A program made the position numbers and the translations under genes. Below, piece after piece: positions 39,240 through 46,996 of a stretch of DNA of 64,000 nt. The notes beneath the pieces were generated by a model that saw only the letters and a program-made list of their open reading frames with translations, was not told where the DNA came from and made no database searches. Source of the stretch: a bacterium YEK0313 (lineage in GTDB: Bacteria > Pseudomonadota > Alphaproteobacteria > Rhizobiales > Phreatobacteraceae). Position 1 is the first letter of the stretch. Each line of letters starts with the position of its first letter. The DNA is taken from assembly GCA_000751295.2 (NCBI GenBank), contig CCMO02000002.1, positions 518,501-582,500 of the forward strand, written 5' to 3'.

Positions 39240-40028
39240 TCAGCGCCGCGGCCGCGCGACGACAGGAAAGTCGAAGGTCGTGACGGGGAACGGCTCGTCG
39301 CGGAGCTGGAAATGCCACCATTCGCGCGCGTAGCCGCGAAAGCCGTGGCGGCTCATGACGTCGCGCAGCAGCAGCCGGTTGGCGCGGGCGCTCGCGCCGA
39401 TCCGTCCATCGGCCAGGGCCGACCGGGGGTCGAAACAGTCGAAGGCGGTGCCGAAGTCGAGCGTACCCTCATCCGTCCGCTGGCCTGCGGGCGCCGTGCA
39501 GGGCCCCTGCCCGCGCCGGCCGGCCGGGCCATTCCGGGCCCCGAGGCCGAGATCGACGGTCGAGCCGCGCGCATGGGTCGAGCGGGCGCCGATATAGCCC
39601 TCGGCAACGAGCCGGCGCCTGGCGACGGCCGGATGGAAGACAGCCGCCATCCCGGCGCCGCCGGCGCCGCGGCTCCAGGCCATGAAGTCGGCCACCGCGC
39701 GGGCCGGCCGGTAGCAGTCCCAGACGACGAGCGACAGGCCGCGGCCGGCGAGCTCGGCCTGGACGGCAGCGAGAGCGCGCGCCGCGGGCGCCGTCAGAAT
39801 GCATTCGCCAGCGTGATAGCCCGCCGCGGGCCGGCCAAGAAAAATGAAGCTGCCGGCATAACGGATGTCCTGGCGGATCGTCGGATCGATGGCGGCGAGA
39901 TACACGAACCCCGGCGGCAGGCCCGCGGTCTCCGCATGGGAGGGCGTGGCGGCTGCGAGCAGCGACAGGAGCATCGCTACCAGGCCTGTCCTGCCGGGCC
40001 TTACCGCAACGAGTCCTGCGCCGGCCAT
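39240..40028 (-). CDS. D-alanyl-D-alanine dipeptidase (M15D, VanX/DdpX type), exported
   Basis: 262-aa protein with a signal peptide (ending near SHA) and a M15D peptidase domain. Zinc ligands are seen in S-T-H-A-R-G-S-T-V-D (His and Asp) and in EWWHF (catalytic Glu and zinc His); the substrate-side arginine region is DIRYAGSFIFLGRP. It should cleave D-Ala-D-Ala in the periplasm, recycling wall dipeptides. The signal peptide distinguishes it from cytoplasmic VanX. It lies in a run of envelope genes (DUF4087, AmpD-like amidase, djlA) and is not part of a vancomycin cassette. Confidence 0.87.
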   Translation of the reverse strand: MAGAGLVAVRPGRTGLVAMLLSLLAAATPSHAETAGLPPGFVYLAAIDPTIRQDIRYAGSFIFLGRPAAGYHAGECILTAPAARALAAVQAELAGRGLSLVVWDCYRPARAVADFMAWSRGAGGAGMAAVFHPAVARRRLVAEGYIGARSTHARGSTVDLGLGARNGPAGRRGQGPCTAPAGQRTDEGTLDFGTAFDCFDPRSALADGRIGASARANRLLLRDVMSRHGFRGYAREWWHFQLRDEPFPVTTFDFPVVARPRR

Positions 40029-40043
40029 CGCGCCGAAACCCGC

Positions 40044-40418
40044 TCAATCGGGCTTCGGCAAGGCCGGGTCAGCCCGGCAGACCGCCAGCGGGCGCTGGGA
40101 AAAGCCGTAGATGCGGCTGACCTGCCAGGTGCGGCGATCGACATCGACCTCGGCGCAGCCGCAGCCATAGCCGTAGGTCGGGCGATTGGTGACCACCCAT
40201 TCGGATTGGGTCAGATCCGGGATGAGCGTCAGTCCCGGCGCCTGGTACCCGCCCTGCGTGCCGATGGTCCATTCGCCCTCGCCATCAAACAGCCACCAGT
40301 TGGCCGGGGTCGGGTTGTGGATCCAGCCGCAGCGCCTCTCGCGTGCCTCAGCCGTCCCGGCCGCGCCGAGAGCGGCCATCGCGGCCAGAAGCGACAGCGC
40401 GGCCACGGTCCGAAACAT
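40044..40418 (-). CDS. DUF4087 secreted protein
   Basis: 124-aa exported protein; signal peptide ends near AEA. The mature part begins with the DUF4087 signature RCGWIHNPTPANWWLFD and GEWTIGTQGGYQAPG, and has a CGCAEVDVD segment. The function of the family is unknown. The ATG overlaps the stop of the upstream amidase by 1 nt (TGATG), so the two are co-translated. Conserved cysteines suggest disulphides. Confidence 0.85.
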   Translation of the reverse strand: MFRTVAALSLLAAMAALGAAGTAEARERRCGWIHNPTPANWWLFDGEGEWTIGTQGGYQAPGLTLIPDLTQSEWVVTNRPTYGYGCGCAEVDVDRRTWQVSRIYGFSQRPLAVCRADPALPKPD

Positions 40419-41278
40419 CAGTCCGCTCCCTGGTCCGGCCGCCGCCGCTCGAGCAGCGCCCGCAAGGTCGCCAGGGTCGAACCATCGGCAATGCCGTCGA
40501 CCTTGTCCTGGCGCCAGTGGCGCTGGAAGGCGGTCACCACCGCCTCGGTCAGGCCGTCATAGACGCCGGTCACGGCAATGCCGTAGCCCAGCATGGCGAA
40601 CAGCGCCTGGATCGCCTGGATCGGCGGGCCCTCCTCGCCGGGCCCATAGGCCTTGCCGCCGGTGATCGGCACAGCCGGCACCCAGAGGCCGAGGCCCTCG
40701 GCGGCCAGCCGCTCCCAGGGGAAGAGCTCGCCGGGATCCTGCTTGCGCAGCGGCGCGACGTCGGAATGGCCGAGCACCCGGCGCGGCGCGATGTTCAAGC
40801 GGGCGACGATGTCGCCGGCCAGCGCGACGACGGCCGCGATCTGCGCCTCGGGAAAGGGCCGATAGCCGAATTCGTGGCCGGGATTGACGATCTCGATGCC
40901 GATCGAGCGGGAATTGAGATCCTCCCGCCCCTCCCAGGACCCGGCACCGGCATGCCAGGCCCGCCGCTCCTCGGCGACGCATTGAACGATCTCGCCGTCC
41001 TCGAACACGACGTAATGGGCCGATACGCGCGGCGGGTTCGGATCGCACAGCCGGTGCAGCGCCGAAAGCCCGTCGCGCATGCCGGTATAGTGCAGGATCA
41101 GCATGTCGGCCTGGCTGACGCCCTTGCGGCAGTCGTGATTGGGGGATGCCGAGAGCGAAGCGACCAGCGGCGAATCCGGGCGCTCGACCGGCACCGCCTC
41201 ATCGCCGGCATCGGCCAGCGGCTCGCGCACGAGATCCGGCCTTTGCCCCGCACGATCCTTGCCGCCGCCACCGCTCAT
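40418..41278 (-). CDS. N-acetylmuramoyl-L-alanine amidase (AmpD-like) with peptidoglycan-binding domain
   Basis: 286-aa amidase_2 protein. The zinc site is spread over ADMLILHYTGM (His), AWHAGAGSWEG and VLGHSDVAPLRKQDPGELFPW (His and Asp); SAHYVVFEDGEIVQ is the conserved core. A C-terminal peptidoglycan-binding helical domain (about 215-275) follows. No signal peptide is seen, so it may act on cytoplasmic anhydro-muropeptides as AmpD does. Its ATG overlaps the djlA stop by 4 nt (ATGA). The djlA-ampD pair upstream of dcw is a recurring arrangement in this order. Confidence 0.9.
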   Translation of the reverse strand: MSGGGGKDRAGQRPDLVREPLADAGDEAVPVERPDSPLVASLSASPNHDCRKGVSQADMLILHYTGMRDGLSALHRLCDPNPPRVSAHYVVFEDGEIVQCVAEERRAWHAGAGSWEGREDLNSRSIGIEIVNPGHEFGYRPFPEAQIAAVVALAGDIVARLNIAPRRVLGHSDVAPLRKQDPGELFPWERLAAEGLGLWVPAVPITGGKAYGPGEEGPPIQAIQALFAMLGYGIAVTGVYDGLTEAVVTAFQRHWRQDKVDGIADGSTLATLRALLERRRPDQGAD

Positions 41279-42003
41279 GCAAATCCCCGCGCCTTGCGCA
41301 AGGTGTCATAGGCGGCGTTTATTGCTGCAATCTTCGCGGTGGCGAGCGAAATCATTTCAGCCGGCACGCCGCGCGCGATCAGCTTGTCGGGATGATGCTC
41401 GGTGACGAGGGCGCGCCAGCGCGTCTTGATCGTCTCGTTGGACGCGTCGGGCGGAACGCCCAGCACACGATAGGGATCGGCGCCGCCGCCGACGACATGC
41501 CGGGCCTTGACGCTTTCGAACTCGGCCTCGCTCAGGCCGAAGATCGTGGCGACCTCGGCGAGATAGGCAAGCTCGGCCTCATGCACGGCGCCGTCGGCGG
41601 TGGCGATGCCGAACAGGCCGTCGAGCAGGTCCTCGAGCGTCTTCGGCTCGTCCTTCAGGAGATCGCGCAGCTGCCGGGCATAGGCGTCGAAACCGGCGAC
41701 GCTCTGCTTGGCGAGATCGAACAGCGCGACGACGCGCGGTTCGTCCTCCGGCGCGATCTTGACCAGTCGGCGAAAGGCATCGACCTCGTTGCAGGTGATG
41801 ACGCCGTCGGCCTTGGCCATCTTGGCGGCGAGCGCCACCAGGCCGACGGTGAAGGCGATCGTCTCGCGCGGCGGCCGCGCTTCGGGCGCAAGCAGGCCCT
41901 CGTCGAGCAGGAAATGCCCAGCGAGCGTGCCGACAAGGGCGCCGATCGGCCCGCCGAGCGCGAAGCCGGCGGCGGCGCCGCCCAATTTTCCCCAGATTGT
42001 CAT
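41275..42003 (-). CDS. djlA: DjlA-type co-chaperone (TerB-like and DnaJ domains)
   Basis: 242-aa protein. The N terminus has a glycine-rich hydrophobic segment (GGAAAGFALGGPIGALVGTLAG) that could insert in the membrane; a TerB-like helical domain (about 47-165) follows; and a C-terminal J domain (about 175-240) has the HPD motif in VTEHHPDKL. The J domain would stimulate DnaK. It is the first gene of the djlA-ampD-DUF4087 group and diverges from the DUF4337 gene. Confidence 0.9.
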   Translation of the reverse strand: MTIWGKLGGAAAGFALGGPIGALVGTLAGHFLLDEGLLAPEARPPRETIAFTVGLVALAAKMAKADGVITCNEVDAFRRLVKIAPEDEPRVVALFDLAKQSVAGFDAYARQLRDLLKDEPKTLEDLLDGLFGIATADGAVHEAELAYLAEVATIFGLSEAEFESVKARHVVGGGADPYRVLGVPPDASNETIKTRWRALVTEHHPDKLIARGVPAEMISLATAKIAAINAAYDTLRKARGFA

Positions 42004-42129
42004 CAGCGTTCTTTAGGCTCTCCGCGCGTCAAGGCAAAGGGCAAGCGGCAAATGGCCGCTTCCCCTTGCGCGACACCTTACGAAACGGCACACGGTTGCC
42101 TTGTCCTTGCTCCTTTTAAGGAATCACCC

Positions 42130-42696
42130 ATGTCCGGCGGACACGGCCATATCGAAGGTTCGAACAAGAAGATCGCCCTGCTGATCGCCGTCATGGCGCT
42201 GCTGCTCGCGCTCGCCGAAACGGCGGCGAAGAGCGCGCAGACCGACGCGATCAACGCCAATGTCGAAGCCTCCAACCTCTGGGCCTTCTTCCAGGCCAAG
42301 ACGATCCGCATGACCACGGTGCGCACGGCCGCCGAGGACATGACGGTGACCCGCAACGCGCTGACCGACGAAGCCGCCAAGGCGGCGATGACGCGCCAGA
42401 TCGAGGCCTGGCAGGCCACGGCCCAGCGCTGGGACAGCGAACCGGAGACCCGCGAGGGCCGGCGCGAGCTTTCCGCCCGGGCGATCGCCGCGGAGGCCAA
42501 GCGCGACAAGAAATACAAGGCCTATCACGATTTCGAGGTGGCCTCGGCGGCCTTCCAGATCGGCATCGTGCTCGCCTCGGCGACCGTCATCACCGGTGCC
42601 TTCGCGCTCGCCTGGCTCGCCGGCGGCCTCGGCCTGATCGGCGTCGGGTTCATGGCCATTGCGCTGTTCGCGCCGGGGACGATCCATCTGTTCTGA
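42130..42696 (+). CDS. DUF4337 membrane protein
   Basis: 188-aa protein with a His-containing N terminus (SGGHGHIEGSNK), one span (about 14-32), a central helical region containing NLWAFFQAKTIR, and two more spans near the C terminus. This is the DUF4337 pattern. Function is unknown. It stands alone between the divergent djlA operon and a cupin gene. The ATG is the first plausible one after the intergenic region; its ribosome binding site is weak. Confidence 0.85.
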   Translation: MSGGHGHIEGSNKKIALLIAVMALLLALAETAAKSAQTDAINANVEASNLWAFFQAKTIRMTTVRTAAEDMTVTRNALTDEAAKAAMTRQIEAWQATAQRWDSEPETREGRRELSARAIAAEAKRDKKYKAYHDFEVASAAFQIGIVLASATVITGAFALAWLAGGLGLIGVGFMAIALFAPGTIHLF

Positions 42697-42735
42697 CCTA
42701 TCCTGGCGGCACCCTGTCCCTTGCGAGGTGCCGCC

Positions 42736-43077
42736 ATGCGCATGACCGATATTGCCTTCAACACCGTCGCCTGGTCCGAGGTCGAGCCGACCCGGCATGC
42801 CGGCGATGCCGGCCACGCCCTGTGGCGCACGCGCGCTTTCGGCCCGGCGGACAATCCGATCCGGGTCCGGCTCGTCGACTATTCGCCCGGCTACGTCTCC
42901 GACCATTGGTGCTCGAAGGGCCACGTGCTGTTCTGCCTGGACGGCGAACTGGAGACGACGCTCGCCGACGGCCGCGTCTTCGTGCTGACGCCCGGAATGA
43001 GCTACCAGGTGGCCGACAATGCCGAGGCGCACCGCTCGCGCGCGCCGAAGGGCGCCCGGCTCTTCATCGTCGACTGA
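42736..43077 (+). CDS. DHCW-motif cupin protein
   Basis: 113-aa single-domain cupin. The motif DHWCSKGHVLFCLDGELET includes the histidines of cupin motif 1, and the C-terminal part LTPGMSYQVADNAEAHRS is motif 2 with its histidine. Proteins with DHCW/DHWC in this place form a small cupin subfamily of unknown function. A GAGGTG ribosome binding site precedes the ATG. It follows DUF4337 by 39 bp and may be co-transcribed with it. Confidence 0.85.
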   Translation: MRMTDIAFNTVAWSEVEPTRHAGDAGHALWRTRAFGPADNPIRVRLVDYSPGYVSDHWCSKGHVLFCLDGELETTLADGRVFVLTPGMSYQVADNAEAHRSRAPKGARLFIVD

Positions 43078-43210
43078 GACGATTGCAGCGGGCCAACCTT
43101 ATCATACTTTCTTCCTAATACTTTCGTATAAGGACTCTCCCGATCTTGCACACGATGCTGCAGCGCAGCATGCTCGCCGTCGGCAAATTGTCTGGCCGAC
43201 GGGGACAGCA

Positions 43211-43579
43211 ATGGATCGGATCAGGGAACTGTCATTCGCCTGGGCGGCCCGCGAGACGGGCCTCGCCGTACTCGCCGTCATCGGCGTGATGTTCACCCTT
43301 GCCGACAGCCCGGTCATGGCGCTGAAGGCGGGGGCGATCGGCTTCACGCTGGTGGCCGCCGTACTGATGGTGCGGGCCGACCGCGCGCCGACGCGCGAGG
43401 TCGACAGTACCGAGGTCTGGAACGGCCTGAAGCGCGACGAACGTCCGCCCCGCGCGGTCGCCCGCCGGATGATCGGCAAGGCCAACCGGGAGGCGGCCTC
43501 GACCTTCGGCTGGTACACGGCGGGTACCGCCGTGGCCCTGTGGATCGCCGAGATCGGCGTGGCGGTGTCAGGGCTCTGA
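43211..43579 (+). CDS. small membrane protein of unknown function
   Basis: 122-aa protein with two N-terminal hydrophobic segments (about 15-32 and 36-53), a basic cytoplasmic middle (KRDERPPRAVARRM) and a third span near the C terminus. I do not recognise a family. The upstream 130 bp are AT-rich for this genome (around 43095-43140) and could hold a promoter. It converges on the GNAT gene downstream. Confidence 0.65.
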   Translation: MDRIRELSFAWAARETGLAVLAVIGVMFTLADSPVMALKAGAIGFTLVAAVLMVRADRAPTREVDSTEVWNGLKRDERPPRAVARRMIGKANREAASTFGWYTAGTAVALWIAEIGVAVSGL

Positions 43580-43612
43580 CGGATCGTCCGGCACCGACAG
43601 GGGCCGCCCGCG

Positions 43613-44266
43613 TCAGCCGATGGGATCGCCCTTGATCATCGCGAACAAAAGATGGTCCGTCCAGGTGCCGTTGATGCACAGATATTCGCGCGCGAGGCCC
43701 TCGCGGGTGAAGCCGACGCGCTCCAGGAGCCCGACCGAAGCGGTATTGTGCGGCACGCAGGCCGCCTCGATGCGCCGAAAGCCGAGCGGCCCGAAGACAT
43801 AAGGGATGAGCGCGCGCACGCCGGCGCTCATATAGCCCTGGCCGGCAAAGGTCTCGCCCATCCAGTAGCCGAGCGAGACCGTCTGGGCGACGCCGCGCCG
43901 GACATTGGTGAGCGTGATGCCGCCGACCACCGCATCATCGGAATTGCGGTGGATGAACACGGCATAGCCCTGGTCCTCGCGCCAATCCTGCCGATAGCGC
44001 GCGACCCGCCGCCGAAAGGCCTGGCGTGTCAGATCGTCCGCCGGCCAGGCCGGCTCCCAGGGCACGAGGAAAGCACGGCTCGCCCCGCGCAGCTCCGCCC
44101 AGGCCTCGTAATCGCTCATGTCGGGCACGCGCAGCGTCACCTTCGGTCCGACGATCGGCTCCGGCGGGTCGTAGGCCAGGCCCACGGCACGCAGCAGCAG
44201 GAGACGGCCGGGAGAGGTGTTCATGCGGCGGGGCGCTCTGTCGCGAGTCTCATGGTCTTCCATCAT
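43613..44266 (-). CDS. GNAT N-acetyltransferase (RimJ/RimL type)
   Basis: 217-aa acetyltransferase resembling those that modify N termini of ribosomal proteins. The acetyl-CoA loop is LGYWMGETFAGQGYMSAGVRAL, followed by GFRRIEAACVPHNTASVGLLERVGFTREG. The chosen start (MMEDHETRD) has a strong GGAGG 7 nt upstream; a shorter form from MNTSPGR has no such site. It follows the M16 peptidase and barstar-like genes on the same strand. Substrate unknown. Confidence 0.87.
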   Translation of the reverse strand: MMEDHETRDRAPRRMNTSPGRLLLLRAVGLAYDPPEPIVGPKVTLRVPDMSDYEAWAELRGASRAFLVPWEPAWPADDLTRQAFRRRVARYRQDWREDQGYAVFIHRNSDDAVVGGITLTNVRRGVAQTVSLGYWMGETFAGQGYMSAGVRALIPYVFGPLGFRRIEAACVPHNTASVGLLERVGFTREGLAREYLCINGTWTDHLLFAMIKGDPIG

Positions 44267-44372
44267 GAGAATGCCTCCCCGCCGCCGCACGGTCGAGAGT
44301 GAATTGCAAGGCCACCGCCCCCCGGGCGCCCGCGAAAGGCGCCGCACTGCGGCTGCGGCGGACCCGTGCGGG

Positions 44373-45017
44373 CTAATCGGCCTCGAGCCAGTTCGGGCCG
44401 CGGCCGCCGAATGCGAGGTGCGCCAGCGGCTGGCGGGCATCGCTGCGGGTCAGCGCGATGAGGCGGCGGCCGTAGAGCAGGTGGTTGCGCGACTGACATT
44501 CGATGATGTCGAGCAGGACGGTCGCCGTCCTGCGGCCGGCCGCCATCAGAGCGTCGAAACCATCGATCGCAACGACCAGCCCGCCGCTGCGGCTGAAGCT
44601 CGGTGGATCGCGAAAACCATCATTCAGAGCGTCGAGATTGCCGGTCCAGGGCGCATAGCCGAACTGCTCGTGCCATTTCAACCCCTCCGAGAGTTCCCGA
44701 CGAAACCCGTCGAGGGTTTCGAAGTGGATGAAGATCTCGGCATAGTCGAGCGCCCGCAGCTGCGCCCGGCGCGCCTGGAACAGGGCGCGGTCCGAAACCA
44801 TGTTGACGGCGGCGATCCGCAGCAGCGCGAGATCGGCGCGCGAGGCGTCGGCGGGCAGGCGGAAGACCGGATCGCGGCGCGCCGCCACCTCAGCGGCCCG
44901 CCCGCAGCGCGCCGCAGCGGGCTCGCCAAGCCGCTTTTCCGTCATGAGCGGACGCGCGTGGCCTGCCGCGAGCGCCTCCGGCGCCGCCGCAATGGCCTCG
45001 ATTGTTCCGCAGACCAC
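44373..45017 (-). CDS. barstar-like protein
   Basis: 214-aa protein. The middle (about 92-155) has a barstar-like pattern: a helix FRRELSEGLKWHEQFGY, then TGNLDALNDGFRD matching the F-G-x-N-W-D-A-L-x-D signature, then a strand VVAIDGFDAL. Barstar inhibits the RNase barnase; no barnase gene is adjacent. A 90-residue N-terminal extension has no recognised domain. The GTG start is 13 bp after the M16 peptidase stop; an internal ATG at 44945 is an alternative. A C-terminal 45-residue extension is also unassigned. Confidence 0.6.
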   Translation of the reverse strand: MVCGTIEAIAAAPEALAAGHARPLMTEKRLGEPAAARCGRAAEVAARRDPVFRLPADASRADLALLRIAAVNMVSDRALFQARRAQLRALDYAEIFIHFETLDGFRRELSEGLKWHEQFGYAPWTGNLDALNDGFRDPPSFSRSGGLVVAIDGFDALMAAGRRTATVLLDIIECQSRNHLLYGRRLIALTRSDARQPLAHLAFGGRGPNWLEAD

Positions 45018-45030
45018 GCAAGCCAGGGGC

Positions 45031-46296
45031 TCACGACGGCCGGAACTGTTCGGCGAACTGCCCGAGCTTGTCCAGCCCGCGCTTCGGGCCGATCGCCGCG
45101 AAGCTGATCGGCGACGTGCTGACGAGCTTTGCCGCCGCGGCGCGTACGTCCTCGATCGTCACCGCCTCGATCCGCGCGGCAATGTCGTCGAGATCGATCA
45201 GCCGGCCGAAGGCGAGGATCTGCCGCGCCATCTGGTCGGTGCGCGCGGAGGAGCTTTCCAGCGCGCCGAGCAGGCCGACCTTCATCTGCGCCTTGGCCCG
45301 GTTGACCTCGACCTCGGTCGCGCCGGCCGCGGTGGCATGCAGGATATCGAGCGTCAGGCGGACGAGCTCGCCGGCATCCTTCGGATCGGTACCGGCGGAA
45401 ATGCCGAACAGGCCGGTGTCCGAATAGGACCAGTGGAAAGAATGGATCTCGTAGCAGAGGCCGCGCTCCTCGCGCACCTCCTGGAACAGCCGCGAGGAGA
45501 GTCCGCCGCCGAGCAGGTTGGTGAAGACCCCGGTCGCATAGATCGAGGGGTCGCGAAAGCTGACCCCTTCGAAGCCGATGACGACATTGGTCTGCTCGAG
45601 CGGCCGGGCGACCGTCCGCACCCCGCCGCCATACCGGGCGCGGTCATGGGCCGGCGCCGAGCCGGAACCGAAAGGCGCGAACTTCTCCGCCGCCAGGTCC
45701 ACCACCCTGTCATGGTCGACCGCGCCGGCGGCCGCGACCACCGTATTGGCGGTCTTGTAGGAGCGGCTCATATAGCCGCGCAGCTTGTCGGAGGTCGCCC
45801 CGCGCACCGCCTGGGGCGTGCCGAGAATGGTGCGGCCGAGCGGCTGGCCGGGAAAGGCCGCCGCGACGAAATGGTCGAACACGACGTCGTCGGGCGAGTC
45901 CTCGGCCGCGCCGATCTCCTGGACGATGACGTTCTTTTCCTTGGCAAGCTCGCCCGGCTCGAACAGCGGATCGGTCAGGATGTCGGAGAGGATGTCGCCG
46001 GCGACCTCGAGATCCTCGCCCAGCACCTTGGCGAAATAGGCGGTGTTCTCGGAGGAGGTCGCGGCGTTGAGGTCGCCGCCGATCGCCTCGATCTCCTCGG
46101 CCATGCCGCGCGCGGTACGCCGGCTGGTGCCCTTGAAGGCCATGTGCTCCAGGAGATGGCTGATGCCGTGCTCGTCGGGGCGCTCGTCGCGGCCGCCGAC
46201 CCCGACCATCACGGTCACGGCGGCGGTCTTCACATGCGCCATGGCATCCGTCACGACGGTGAGGCCGGACGGCAGTGTCGTCATTCGTGTCGTCAT
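45031..46296 (-). CDS. M16 family zinc peptidase (processing-peptidase type)
   Basis: 421-aa pitrilysin-fold peptidase. The inverted zinc motif is HLLEHMAFKGT, with the distal glutamate in the LEVAGDILSDI helix region. The C-terminal half has GGGLSSRLFQEVREERGLCYEI, the substrate-binding block of this family. Length fits the single-chain half that dimerises. In many members of this order the gene lies between thrC and a RimJ-like GNAT; here the GNAT is kept downstream with a barstar-like gene between them, and a broken toxin-antitoxin locus lies upstream. Confidence 0.93.
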   Translation of the reverse strand: MTTRMTTLPSGLTVVTDAMAHVKTAAVTVMVGVGGRDERPDEHGISHLLEHMAFKGTSRRTARGMAEEIEAIGGDLNAATSSENTAYFAKVLGEDLEVAGDILSDILTDPLFEPGELAKEKNVIVQEIGAAEDSPDDVVFDHFVAAAFPGQPLGRTILGTPQAVRGATSDKLRGYMSRSYKTANTVVAAAGAVDHDRVVDLAAEKFAPFGSGSAPAHDRARYGGGVRTVARPLEQTNVVIGFEGVSFRDPSIYATGVFTNLLGGGLSSRLFQEVREERGLCYEIHSFHWSYSDTGLFGISAGTDPKDAGELVRLTLDILHATAAGATEVEVNRAKAQMKVGLLGALESSSARTDQMARQILAFGRLIDLDDIAARIEAVTIEDVRAAAAKLVSTSPISFAAIGPKRGLDKLGQFAEQFRPS

Positions 46297-46305
46297 GGAC
46301 CGACT

Positions 46306-46767
46306 TTAGCCGGCCGAAGCGAGAACCGGAAGCGGCCAGGCACGCTCAACCGCCGGATGGCCGCAGCCAGCTTTCGAGGCGCAGGCCAGCACCCGGCCAA
46401 ATTCTCGCTGCTTATCGGTCACGGGCGTCGCATCGATTGCCAGCGCCTGAGCGGCGATCCAGGTATCGTTGGCGCCGATGACGGTGCCCTAACGCTCCAG
46501 GAATGCCCGAATCCGCCCGTAGTGGCTGGCGGTTTCGTGATCGAGACCGACCACCGGAAGGCGCTGAGCCAGGGCCGCCAACCGCGCGCGATTGCGTTCG
46601 CCATAGGCGCTCTTCTCGACGCCGAATTCCAACCCGTCCAGCACGATCTGCGAAAGACGGAGCGCATTCAGCGGCTCGATTTCCAACCGGCGGCGGACTT
46701 CCTCGCGGCTTTTCATGCTTGCGATCAGAATATTGGTGTCCAAAAGATCGAGGGCCGACACGGTCAA
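46306..46767 (-). pseudogene. VapC-type PIN-domain toxin, interrupted by an amber codon
   Basis: A PIN-domain RNase toxin reading from a TTG at 46767 that overlaps the antitoxin stop (TTGA). The first active-site aspartate is in LLDTNILIA and the glutamate in LDGLEFGV. Frame stops at TAG (46489-46491) after 92 residues. The same frame then continues with GTVIGANDTWIAAQALA and VTDKQREFGRV, the conserved second half of VapC holding the remaining acidic residues, to a TAA at 46306. The single nonsense codon therefore removes half of the active site. The end lacks the usual ENW tail. It is probably an inactivated toxin. Confidence 0.8.
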
Positions 46768-46982
46768 TCGTCCAGCGCGCTAACGGCTTCCGCCGCCCGG
46801 TCCTCCGGTGCCGCCAGATCGATTTCGCCCGCCTCGGCCCACAGATCGCGACAAGCATCGGCCGCCTTGCGCTGATAGTCCGGAACCAGGCGCGCAATCA
46901 CCTTGCCGTGGCTGGCGCCGGAACTGTACGCCTGTCGCTGTGTCGCGTTCGCGATCCCCGGCCGATCGGCCGGGGACGGCAT
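46764..46982 (-). CDS. putative VapB-like antitoxin
   Basis: 72-aa protein ending in an acidic C-terminal half (CRDLWAEAGEIDLAAPEDRAAEAVSALDD) as is usual for the toxin-binding part of antitoxins. Its stop overlaps the toxin start. The N-terminal part (KVIARLVPDYQRKAAD) could be a small DNA-binding segment. I assign it from size, charge and position; the family is not recognised by motif. The ATG lies 15 bp past the amidase stop and its ribosome binding site is poor, so the exact start is open. Confidence 0.5.
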   Translation of the reverse strand: MPSPADRPGIANATQRQAYSSGASHGKVIARLVPDYQRKAADACRDLWAEAGEIDLAAPEDRAAEAVSALDD

Positions 46983-46996
46983 TGTCCGCCGCCGGC

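Noticed and set aside
39240..40028. Vancomycin-resistance cassette (VanX-like enzyme)
   Set aside because: The dipeptidase has a signal peptide and lies among recycling genes; no VanA- or VanH-like genes are nearby, and ddl is the ordinary dcw ligase.
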